Source: Thermoanaerobacterales bacterium
GTDB lineage: Bacteria; Bacillota; Thermosediminibacteria; Thermosediminibacterales; Tepidanaerobacteraceae
Reading direction: 5' to 3'
NCBI GenBank assembly: GCA_012839145.1
Contig: DUNY01000420.1
Coordinates: 1-8,203, forward strand
Length of the DNA: 8,203 nucleotides
Position 1 is the stretch's first letter. Each line of letters begins with the position of its first letter. A model generated the notes under the pieces. The model was given only the letters and a program-made list of their open reading frames with translations, made no database searches and was not told the DNA's origin. Made by a program: the position numbers and the translations under genes. This document shows positions 1 through 4,908 of the stretch, one piece after another.

Positions 1-115
1 CATCAGCCAATACTTTTGTTATTGCTGCTGTGAGGGTGGTCTTACCATGGTCTACGTGACCGATGGTTCCTATGTTTACATGGGGTTTTGTCCTTTCATA
101 CTTTTGTTTTGCCAT
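1..115 (-). CDS. tuf: Elongation factor Tu, N-terminal fragment (cut by window edge)
   Basis: EF-Tu is the cytoplasmic GTPase that delivers aminoacyl-tRNA to the ribosomal A site. Only the first 38 codons lie in the window; the gene runs off the left edge. The translated start reads [20 protein letters not shown], followed by [16 protein letters not shown]. The P-loop GHVDHGKT (residues about 19-26) is the G1 motif typical of EF-Tu. The ATG is preceded by a strong Shine-Dalgarno, AAGGAGGA, whose complement is at 121-128. The gene follows tRNA-Thr after 137 bases that hold two plausible promoters, so it can be transcribed on its own as well as from the tRNA cluster. Family identity is certain from the conserved N-terminus. 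Integrity of the rest of the gene cannot be seen. Confidence 0.97.
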   Translation of the reverse strand, partial: MAKQKYERTKPHVNIGTIGHVDHGKTTLTAAITKVLAD

Positions 116-184
116 GTTTATCCTCCTTGATATGTAAAAATATACATGATAAAAGATCAAACTAGCATGTCCATCGTTATTACT

Positions 185-234
185 ATTTTAAACAAAAAAG
201 ATTAATTTTACAACAGTTTAAACTAAATTTTCAA
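185..234 (-). promoter_or_regulatory. Two candidate sigma-A promoters for tuf
   Basis: On the minus strand two overlapping hexamer pairs can be read: TTGAAA-18-TAAAAT (complement 229-234 and 205-210) and TTGTAA-17-TAAAAT (complement 208-213 and 185-190). Both point toward tuf and lie between tRNA-Thr and the tuf start. The region is very AT-rich, so chance matches are possible. At least one tuf-specific promoter is likely. Confidence 0.5.
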
Positions 235-252
235 ACATATTCTATTTAAAAA

Positions 253-328
253 TGGAGCCCACGACCGGGCTTGAACCGGTGACCTCCGCCTTACCAAGGC
301 GACGCTCTGCCTACTGAGCTACGTGGGC
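253..328 (-). tRNA. tRNA-Thr (anticodon GGT)
   Basis: A complete 76-nt cloverleaf with encoded CCA. The acceptor stem GCCCACG pairs with CGTGGGC, the D stem is GCTC/GAGC, the anticodon stem is TCGCC/GGCGG, and the loop TTGGTAA carries anticodon GGT, which reads ACC and ACU threonine codons. The T stem ACCGG/CCGGT closes the loop TTCAAGC. The discriminator base is U, which is allowed for threonine tRNAs of Firmicutes. It lies 2 bases downstream of the initiator tRNA and was probably co-transcribed with it. Confidence 0.97.
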
Positions 329-330
329 AT

Positions 331-407
<77 letters not shown>

Positions 408-460
408 TCATATTATTTTGCATCATATTTAAAACATCTGTCAGTGACGTAACGTACTAT

Positions 461-489
461 ATTTTAATATAAATCCTATTATTCGTCAA
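461..489 (-). promoter_or_regulatory. Sigma-A promoter for tRNA-fMet and tRNA-Thr
   Basis: On the minus strand TTGACG (complement 484-489) and TAAAAT (complement 461-466) are separated by exactly 17 bases. The predicted start, near 454, gives a leader of about 45 nt before the initiator tRNA. This promoter lies downstream of the 596-627 hairpin, which suggests that the fMet-Thr pair is a separate transcription unit from Tyr-Gly. Confidence 0.75.
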
Positions 490-595
490 GGTTTAAAATT
501 TAAATGCCTCTGATAATCCACAGGTAATATTGCTTAATTATGTTGTTTTTTAGCTCTATGAATCGACTATGTTTCTTCTTCCAGTCTTATTTAAC

Positions 596-627
596 AATAG
601 CTGTAATACTTACGCATTACAGCTATT
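596..627 (-). terminator. Perfect 12-bp dyad after tRNA-Gly, possible terminator
   Basis: The arms aatagctgtaat (596-607) and attacagctatt (616-627) are perfect inverted repeats around an 8-base loop. The element sits 14 bases beyond the 3' end of tRNA-Gly and upstream of the fMet promoter, where a terminator would be expected. The stem is AT-rich and is not followed by a real U tract on either strand (GTTAAAT on the minus strand), so intrinsic termination would be weak. It could instead be a processing site or a protein-binding operator. Confidence 0.4.
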
Positions 628-640
628 ATAAGTTACTTGT

Positions 641-717
641 TGGAGCGGGAGACGGGATTCGAACCCGCGACATTCAGCTTGGAAGGCTGACGCTCTAGCC
701 AACTGAGCTACTCCCGC
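641..717 (-). tRNA. tRNA-Gly (anticodon TCC)
   Basis: A complete 77-nt cloverleaf with encoded CCA. The acceptor stem is GCGGGAG/CTCCCGC and the discriminator is U, as usual for glycine tRNA. The anticodon stem TCAGC/GCTGA encloses CTTCCAA, giving anticodon TCC, which reads GGA and GGG. The T arm GCGGG-TTCGAAT-CCCGT is normal. It lies 219 bases after tRNA-Tyr with no convincing promoter of its own, so co-transcription with tRNA-Tyr is likely. Confidence 0.97.
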
Positions 718-820
718 ATGTTTCGATGTATGATGTGGTAGTTTGGATGTGTTAAAAGGCGAACGGCCTCTGTCCTCTATTACGACCAAATGCCGGGTGT
801 CTGATTCCGGAATAAATAAA

Positions 821-850
821 GGTCTTCCTTACTACCTTTGACTTTAGACC
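821..850 (-). terminator. Weak hairpin with U-rich tail between tRNA-Tyr and tRNA-Gly
   Basis: On the minus strand GGTCT and AGACC pair across a 20-base loop and are followed by TTTATTTATT. It might act as an attenuating or partial terminator, or as an RNase site that separates the two tRNA precursors. The stem is short and the loop is long. Apart from this and a short repeated ACTATC-like stretch near 910-930, I see nothing recognisable between 718 and 936. Confidence 0.25.
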
Positions 851-936
851 GCTAGTATATTCAGATCCCGGATTGATATAATCTCCGAATTAAAAACTTC
901 TCATTCTCCTCCACTATCTACTATCCACTAATATTA

Positions 937-1022
937 TGGTGGAGAGAGGTGGATTCGAACCACCGAAGGCGCTGCCAGCAGATTTACAGTCTGCCCCCTT
1001 TGGCCAACTCGGGAACCTCTCC
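937..1022 (-). tRNA. tRNA-Tyr (anticodon GTA)
   Basis: A complete 86-nt class II tRNA with encoded CCA and discriminator A. The acceptor stem is GGAGAGG/CCTCTCC. The anticodon stem GCAGA/TCTGC encloses CTGTAAA, giving anticodon GTA. The long variable arm between the anticodon and T stems is as expected for bacterial tyrosine tRNA, and the T arm is GGTGG-TTCGAAT-CCACC. It is the first tRNA of the cluster and sits directly behind a near-consensus promoter. Confidence 0.97.
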
Positions 1023-1032
1023 ACGCTCTATT

Positions 1033-1061
1033 ATTATAAAGGCAAAAACAACTTTGGTCAA
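1033..1061 (-). promoter_or_regulatory. Strong sigma-A promoter for the tRNA-Tyr/Gly unit
   Basis: On the minus strand TTGACC (complement 1056-1061) and a perfect TATAAT (complement 1033-1038) are separated by 17 bases. The predicted start falls near 1026, only a few bases before the mature 5' end of tRNA-Tyr. It begins 13 bases beyond the sigH stop codon, so stable-RNA synthesis is uncoupled from sigH. Confidence 0.85.
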
Positions 1062-1074
1062 TAGAGGGTGCTAA

Positions 1075-1737
1075 TCAATTAAGTTCTCGAACTTCGAGAT
1101 ACTTTTCAAGTTTTCGTTTTACCCGTTGAAGGGCATTGTCAATGGATTTGACATGGCGTTTTAGTTCTTTGGCAATTTCCTGGTAGGATTTCCCTCCCAG
1201 ATAAGCCATCAATACCTGCCATTCAAGTTTACTCAGTATTTCCCCCATTTTACCTTCAATATCTTCAAACTCTTCCCGGCTGATGATGAGCTCTTCGGGA
1301 TCTGAAATCTTTACACCTGAAAGAATATCCAGCAGTGTTCTGTCGGAATATTCATCATAAAGGGGTTTATTGAGTGAAATATAAGAATTTAGTGGGATGT
1401 GTTTTTGGCGGGTAGCAGTTTTGATTGCGGTGATAATTTGCCTTGTAATACAAAGCTCTGCAAATGCTCTGAAAGAAGATAGTTTGTCAGGATTGAAATC
1501 CCTTATGGCTTTATAGAGGCCTATCATTCCCTCTTGAATTATATCCTCACGATCAGCACCTATTAAAAAATATGATCTGGCTTTTGATTTAACAAAATTC
1601 TTGTACTTATTTATAAGATATTCCAGGGCCTCATGATCACCGTTAACAGCTTCGCATACTACCTCTTCATCAGTCATATCATCAAAAAGCAGGTATTCCT
1701 CTTTAGGAAGCCCGACATTCAATAAAATCGCCCCCAT
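1075..1737 (-). CDS. sigH: RNA polymerase sigma-H factor (stationary phase/sporulation)
   Basis: An alternative sigma factor of the sigma-70 family. In Bacillus it directs transition-state, competence and early sporulation genes. The 220 residues match the usual length of about 218. Region 2 is strongly conserved (residues about 36-110), with NKYKNFV, ARSYFLIGADREDIIQEG, and ITRQIITAIKTATRQKHIPL. Region 4 contains the DNA-binding helix-turn-helix SYQEIAKELKRHVKSIDNAL (184-203). The N-terminus is uncertain. The ATG at 1737 has no Shine-Dalgarno in its short leader, whereas a TTG at 1720-1722 (giving 215 residues) has GGGGG 8 bases before it. Both starts leave all conserved regions whole. The gene has its own promoter and is followed by the tRNA-Tyr promoter, so it is probably monocistronic or partly read from rlmB-yacP. 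Confidence 0.96.
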   Translation of the reverse strand: MGAILLNVGLPKEEYLLFDDMTDEEVVCEAVNGDHEALEYLINKYKNFVKSKARSYFLIGADREDIIQEGMIGLYKAIRDFNPDKLSSFRAFAELCITRQIITAIKTATRQKHIPLNSYISLNKPLYDEYSDRTLLDILSGVKISDPEELIISREEFEDIEGKMGEILSKLEWQVLMAYLGGKSYQEIAKELKRHVKSIDNALQRVKRKLEKYLEVRELN

Positions 1738-1769
1738 GAATTTTTAAAGAGCAACACAATTACAAAATT

Positions 1770-1799
1770 ATTATAGCCCATATCCCTTGAAGTAGTCAA
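1770..1799 (-). promoter_or_regulatory. Promoter of sigH
   Basis: On the minus strand TTGACT (complement 1794-1799) and a perfect TATAAT (complement 1770-1775) are 18 bases apart. The predicted start is near 1763, giving a leader of about 26 nt. Two short dyads, CAAGC-TTAAG-GCTTG and CTTGA-CTACT-TCAAG, overlap or abut the -35 box directly after the yacP stop codon. They could be an operator or a vestigial terminator. Confidence 0.75.
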
Positions 1800-1815
1800 G
1801 CCTTAAGCTTGCCTG

Positions 1816-2346
1816 TTATTCTGCTAAATCTTTAATATGTTTCTCCAGAAGCTCTTTTACCCCAGGATCAATGATATCTGCCAGTGTATTCCTCGATTCC
1901 GCCTTACTTTTTTCCATAGCCCGTCGCTTTTTTATTAAACTGTTCACTTCTTCATATAGTTCTCTTGCTGAAATGCGGCCTGCCCCCCTACCTATCACTA
2001 TCTGTTGTTCTATCCAATCGGAGGTGGCTACTCTTACTTTTTCTTCTCGTCCAATGGCATCTACAATTTTTTCTATATAATGATCTGCAGTCTCCCCTTC
2101 TTTTGTATAAACTACATCAACACCGTTTATGGTATAATTGGTTCTCCTGTTTTTATCAACCTGATGTGCATCAAAAACTATTATGACGAAGATTCCGGTA
2201 GAAGCTGAATAATCCGCCATGATATCTATAAGTTTATCTCTAGCCGACCCTAAATCAACTCTCTTTATTTCGTTGGAAAGCTCAGGCCAAGCATTAATTA
2301 TGTTGTAACCATCCACTAATAAAAATTCGCTAGATCGTTTCCCCAT
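1816..2346 (-). CDS. yacP: YacP/Rae1-type NYN (PIN-like) ribosome-linked endoribonuclease
   Basis: The protein belongs to the NYN-domain family of B. subtilis YacP (Rae1), known to cleave mRNA at the ribosomal A site. The 176 residues match the family length of about 170. Conserved acidic nuclease residues are visible in LLVDGYN (D12), VFDAHQV (D59), KEGETADHYIE (E85, D88) and ATSDWIEQQ (D110). The C-terminus, KKRRAMEKSKAE, is a basic helical tail. I chose the ATG at 2344-2346 because the family starts a few residues before LLVDGYN; the frame stays open to another ATG at 2376. The start lies inside the end of rlmB (17-base overlap), so the two are translationally coupled. An AGAGG at 10 bases serves as a modest ribosome binding site. 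The next gene, sigH, has a separate promoter. Confidence 0.92.
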   Translation of the reverse strand: MGKRSSEFLLVDGYNIINAWPELSNEIKRVDLGSARDKLIDIMADYSASTGIFVIIVFDAHQVDKNRRTNYTINGVDVVYTKEGETADHYIEKIVDAIGREEKVRVATSDWIEQQIVIGRGAGRISARELYEEVNSLIKKRRAMEKSKAESRNTLADIIDPGVKELLEKHIKDLAE

Positions 2347-3091
2347 GATTTGTAAGCCTCTGCCTGAGAATATCATATCCTAGTATGGATGCTGCCACAG
2401 CTGCATTTAGAGAAGTAATCCGACCTCTTAAAGGAATTCGCACCAGGAAATCACATTTTTGCTTTACTAATCTTCCAAGGCCTTTGTCTTCTCCACCTAT
2501 AACAAGAGCAACCGGTCCCGTTAGATCAACTTCAAGGTAATTCTTCCCATCAATATCGGCACCGATTATCCATAAACCCTCTTTTTTAAGTTCATCCATA
2601 GTCCGAGCTATATTGGTTACTCTGGCCACTTTGACATACTCAACGGCTCCGGAGGATACTTTGGCAACAGCCGGTGTTATGCCGCATGCCCTGTGTTTAG
2701 GTATTATCACACCATGAGCACCTAATCCATCAGCAGTGCGAAGAATACTTCCAAAGTTTTGTGGGTCTGTTAGTTCATTTAAGATAATAATAAAAGGGTC
2801 TTCATTTAATTCTCGTGCCCTTTTTAAAATGTCTTCTACACTGGAATAATTTTTCGATGCTGCCTTAGCTAAAACTCCCTGATGCCCTGGAGTCTGAGCC
2901 ATTGATAAAAAAGTGTCTTCATCTATTTCCAACATAGGTATACCTGTCTTCTTCGCTCTGTCGATTATAGCTGTTATCTTTCCACGATGCTCGCCTTTTT
3001 TTATATAAATTTTATTTATAGGCCTATTGGCTCGCAAAGCTTCCCATACGGGATTGCGGCCTTCTATTTGATCCTCATTAATCTTTATCAA
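2330..3091 (-). CDS. rlmB: 23S rRNA 2'-O-methyltransferase RlmB (SpoU/TrmH family)
   Basis: A SAM-dependent SPOUT-class methyltransferase. The RlmB family methylates a guanosine ribose in domain V of 23S rRNA (G2251 in E. coli). The N-terminal substrate-binding domain begins with EGRNPVWEAL (10-19) and ends with TPGHQGVLA (67-75). The trefoil-knot domain has motif 1, LTDPQNFGSILRTADGLGAH (107-126), motif 2, IGGEDKGL (198-205), and motif 3, IPLRGRITSLNAAVA (219-233). At 253 residues it has the normal length. The start is unusual: the first possible codon is TTG at 3089-3091, which directly abuts AGGAG with no spacer, and a stop lies two codons upstream. The only other in-frame candidates are ATA at 3086-3088 and ATT at 3080-3082; the ATT lies 9 bases from AGGAG. 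It has its own promoter, diverges from thyX and overlaps yacP. Confidence 0.95.
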   Translation of the reverse strand: MIKINEDQIEGRNPVWEALRANRPINKIYIKKGEHRGKITAIIDRAKKTGIPMLEIDEDTFLSMAQTPGHQGVLAKAASKNYSSVEDILKRARELNEDPFIIILNELTDPQNFGSILRTADGLGAHGVIIPKHRACGITPAVAKVSSGAVEYVKVARVTNIARTMDELKKEGLWIIGADIDGKNYLEVDLTGPVALVIGGEDKGLGRLVKQKCDFLVRIPLRGRITSLNAAVAASILGYDILRQRLTNHGETI

Positions 3092-3112
3092 CTCCTACAA
3101 AACAACTTATGA

Positions 3113-3118
3113 TATAAT
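3113..3118 (+). promoter_or_regulatory. Extended -10 promoter of thyX
   Basis: TGaTATAAT, with TG at 3110-3111 and TATAAT at 3113-3118, is a perfect extended -10 element pointing toward thyX. No good -35 hexamer is seen at the right distance, as is common for extended -10 promoters. The predicted start near 3125 leaves a leader of about 56 nt. Confidence 0.6.
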
Positions 3119-3129
3119 AAAAAGAAAGG

Positions 3130-3139
3130 TTTGTACAAA
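3130..3139. promoter_or_regulatory. Palindrome TTTGTACAAA between the divergent promoters
   Basis: A perfect 10-base palindrome lies between the -10 boxes of the two divergent promoters, close to both predicted start points. A second dyad, TTTCAA-tttt-TTGAAA (3145-3160), fills the spacer of the rlmB promoter. Either could be an operator. No known regulator is recognised. Confidence 0.3.
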
Positions 3140-3167
3140 TAATATTTCAATTTTTTGAAAAAGTCAA
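3139..3167 (-). promoter_or_regulatory. Promoter of rlmB-yacP
   Basis: On the minus strand TTGACT (complement 3162-3167) and TATTAT (complement 3139-3144) are 17 bases apart. The -35 box overlaps the thyX Shine-Dalgarno (3166-3172) by two bases. The predicted start near 3132 lies within a few bases of the thyX start on the other strand, so the promoters are back to back and may compete. Confidence 0.7.
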
Positions 3168-3180
3168 GGAGGCTTGTTTG

Positions 3181-4329
3181 ATGAAGGTTACAATTCTATC
3201 TCATACACCGGAGCCTGAAAAAATCGTAGCAGCTGCGGCACGCCTTTGTTATTCTAAAATAAGTGCAACACAGATAATGGATAATTTCAGCCAAGAAAAG
3301 GCGGCATCTTTTATTAAAAAACTTATGGATATGGGTCATATGTCTCCTACTGAGCATGTCAGTTTTACCTTTGCCATCGACGGAGTAAGCCGTACCCTTC
3401 TAGCCCAGATTACACGACATCGCATCGCATCATATTCGGTTCAAAGTCTAAGGTATAACAATCCTTTTGATAAGGAAATATCGCAGGATAATAAAGATAA
3501 GTTAATGGTAAAAAAAAGTAGTTATCTGGAGGGATTCGAACTTTCCCGCAGATTATCAGGACATAAGAACAGCATGCACCAACACCTTATGGAGAAATAC
3601 CAAATCAAGGGCCGGCAACCTGAAAATATTGAGGATTTGCACAGGCCATCGTATATTCGAGGGGTTTTCGACGGTGTAGGAATGATATCTGACGATCCGG
3701 AATTTTGTGCAGCTTTTCCCTTGGAGCTTAAACCTATATTTGAAGCCGTTCATTTCAATCTTACTCAAAAAGGTGAAAAATTATTAATAAAAAATGAAAA
3801 CGCTTTGGATTTCGGACGATACATTTATGAAGATTCGGATTTTACAGACTCACTTTATGATGAGAAAAAACTTCTGGCTTTATGCAGCAAATATGAGAAA
3901 CTCAATGACCTAATATTATCCCTTTTGCTAAATTCCATCGATACCAAGTATTATTCTATGGTACCTGAAAGCATCTCTAAAAACCTGAAAGCCATACTTA
4001 CATATATCAAAGGCCTTAATGCATGTAAAAAATGCTATGTGGACCTGGTAAAAATGGGTATAAATCAAGAAGACGCCCGATACATACTGCCTCACGGCAC
4101 TCAGACCAGGATAGTCATGACAATGAATGTGCGAAGTCTCTATAACTTCTTTAACCTTCGCTGCTGTGAGAGGGCTCAAACTGAAATCAGGCAGCTGGCT
4201 GACCTAATGCTGGCTGAAATCAAAAAAATCGCTCCGGGCCTTTTTGAAACGGCTGGAGCACCGTGTGAGGCGTTGGGATACTGCCCCGAAGGTGACTTCG
4301 GCTGCGGCAAGTATCCTACATCCAAATAG
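3181..4329 (+). CDS. thyX: Flavin-dependent thymidylate synthase with internal LAGLIDADG-like insertion
   Basis: ThyX makes dTMP from dUMP using FAD, NADPH and methylene-tetrahydrofolate. The start is ATG 3181, 8 bases after AAGGAGG; an in-frame TTG at 3178 is less well spaced. The 382 residues far exceed the usual 210-250. The N-terminal half (1-92) holds GHMSPTEHVSFTF and the signature RHRIASYSVQS (RHR 79-81, S89), then LRY. The C-terminal half (about 257-382) holds YYSMVPESI, MGINQEDARYILP, NVRSLYNFFNLRCCERAQTEIR and a Cys-rich tail, GYCPEG...GCG, as in clostridial ThyX. Residues about 93-256 have no counterpart in ThyX. They include YIRGVFDGVGMIS (158-170), a LAGLIDADG-type motif with the catalytic Asp replaced by Val166. 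There is no block-A Cys or terminal His-Asn, so it is not a normal intein. The gene opposes its neighbours and has its own promoter. Family identity is certain; the nature of the insertion is inferred. Confidence 0.93.
   Translation: MKVTILSHTPEPEKIVAAAARLCYSKISATQIMDNFSQEKAASFIKKLMDMGHMSPTEHVSFTFAIDGVSRTLLAQITRHRIASYSVQSLRYNNPFDKEISQDNKDKLMVKKSSYLEGFELSRRLSGHKNSMHQHLMEKYQIKGRQPENIEDLHRPSYIRGVFDGVGMISDDPEFCAAFPLELKPIFEAVHFNLTQKGEKLLIKNENALDFGRYIYEDSDFTDSLYDEKKLLALCSKYEKLNDLILSLLLNSIDTKYYSMVPESISKNLKAILTYIKGLNACKKCYVDLVKMGINQEDARYILPHGTQTRIVMTMNVRSLYNFFNLRCCERAQTEIRQLADLMLAEIKKIAPGLFETAGAPCEALGYCPEGDFGCGKYPTSK
3457..3950 (+). other. In-frame insertion in ThyX resembling a degenerate LAGLIDADG domain
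   Basis: The insertion covers ThyX residues about 93-256, with limits accurate to a few codons. Canonical ThyX passes directly from the SxRY end of its signature to a segment like FEYIIPPSI, here KYYSMVPESI after the insertion. Inside are a pre-motif stretch, LMEKYQIKGRQPENI (137-151), the motif IRGVFDGVG (159-167), a hydrophobic run, AAFPLELKPIFEAVHFNL, and a segment, ALDFGRYIYEDSDFTDSLYDEKKL, that resembles the FLYxD...RK end of single-motif LAGLIDADG domains. Base composition looks like the flanks, so the insertion does not appear recent. The alternative is an unrelated ThyX-specific domain that matches by chance. Confidence 0.6.
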
Positions 4330-4330
4330 G

Positions 4331-4412
4331 ATAAACATGGGTAACTATTCCCATTTATTTGAGTCGTCAGGTAACGCCCATCCCTAGGGTATCATCTGGC
4401 GACCTTGTTTAT
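4331..4412 (+). terminator. Structured convergent intergenic element, possible bidirectional terminator
   Basis: The region directly after the thyX stop can fold as a three-way junction. The closing stem is ATAAACA (4331-4337) with TGTTTAT (4406-4412). Hairpin one is TGGG (4338-4341) with CCCA (4350-4353). Hairpin two is GTCGTCAG (4363-4370) with CTGGCGAC (4396-4403), including one G-U pair. ATGGG at 4337 could alternatively pair with CCCAT at 4377. Short U-rich runs (TTATTT at 4355; TTGTTTAT at 4405) would support weak termination of thyX. The fold forms on either strand. I do not match it to a known riboswitch. Confidence 0.4.
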
Positions 4413-4482
4413 AAAGTTAATTTAGCTTTTGACTTAAGTGTAGAAAGTTACTCCGGCGAAAATAAAGGAGCATTACAAGAAT

Positions 4483-4890
4483 TTATATGCTAGGATCACT
4501 TTTGATATTATATGCCATAAGCAAAATTTCATTTAGTCTTTCATTTTGACCCGAAAGATACAGATACCCCAGCAGAGCTTCAAAGGCCGTGCTGTAATGG
4601 TAATCCATGATATCGGCATTTTTTGGAACTGTATTGACTTTGGCGTTTCTAGCATTTCTTACCACATATCTTTCCTTTGGAGTAAGTTCCGACTCCAATC
4701 CCTTTAATATAGCCGCTTGACCGGAAGCCTTCACATACCTTACGGCTTCTCTGTGAAGGTCCCTCACTTTTTTCCCGCTTCCTACCAGCATAGTCCTTAT
4801 AAACAGGTCGAAAACCGAGTCGCCTACGAAAGCCAGCGCCAAAGCCGACAAAGAACTTACATCGATTTTATCACCATTATTGTCCGAAAT
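4483..4890 (-). CDS. mrnC: Mini-ribonuclease III (23S rRNA maturation)
   Basis: MrnC is an RNase III-like enzyme without a double-stranded RNA-binding domain; in B. subtilis it processes 23S rRNA ends. Conserved blocks are LALAFVGDSVFDLFIR (with the catalytic Asp of GDS), NAKVNTVPKNADI, and YHYSTAFEALLGYLYL (catalytic Glu in FEALLG). I place the start at an ATT codon (4888-4890): AGGAGG ends 7 bases upstream, the product is 135 residues, and its 13 residues before LSALALAFVGD match the roughly 12 found in B. subtilis. No ATG or GTG is in frame here. The first conventional start is TTG at 4851, which has no Shine-Dalgarno and would remove the whole leader segment. The gene starts 18 bases after the cysS stop and belongs to the cysE-cysS-mrnC unit. 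Confidence 0.93.
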   Translation of the reverse strand: MSDNNGDKIDVSSLSALALAFVGDSVFDLFIRTMLVGSGKKVRDLHREAVRYVKASGQAAILKGLESELTPKERYVVRNARNAKVNTVPKNADIMDYHYSTAFEALLGYLYLSGQNERLNEILLMAYNIKSDPSI

Positions 4891-4903
4891 GGTAAGCCCT
4901 CCT
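4891..4903 (-). promoter_or_regulatory. Shine-Dalgarno that points to an ATT start for mrnC
   Basis: On the minus strand a perfect AGGAGG (complement 4898-4903) is followed after 7 bases by ATT TCG GAC in the mrnC frame. An ATG downstream (in AATAATGGTG) is out of frame and ends after six codons. The spacing and the homology-based length both select the ATT. Confidence 0.7.
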
Positions 4904-4908
4904 TTTCT

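Noticed and set aside
718..936. Possible degenerate tRNA or small gene between tRNA-Tyr and tRNA-Gly
   Set aside because: No cloverleaf, no ribosome binding site with an open frame and no good promoter could be assembled. Only weak hairpins and a short ACTATC-type repeat are seen.
2346..2376. Upstream ATG of yacP at 2376
   Set aside because: It would add ten residues with no counterpart in the family and a deeper overlap with rlmB. The ATG at 2346 fits the family N-terminus and has AGAGG upstream.
3457..3950. ThyX insertion as a self-splicing intein
   Set aside because: There is no Cys/Ser-led block A, no TxxH block B and no terminal His-Asn before Cys/Ser/Thr at the right junction. The insert is also shorter than a full intein with endonuclease.
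4488..4550. Plus-strand 20-codon frame MLGSLLILYAISK after AAAGGAG at 4464-4470
   Set aside because: The spacing from the purine-rich site to the ATG is about 17 bases, it is antisense to the end of mrnC, and no promoter is evident.
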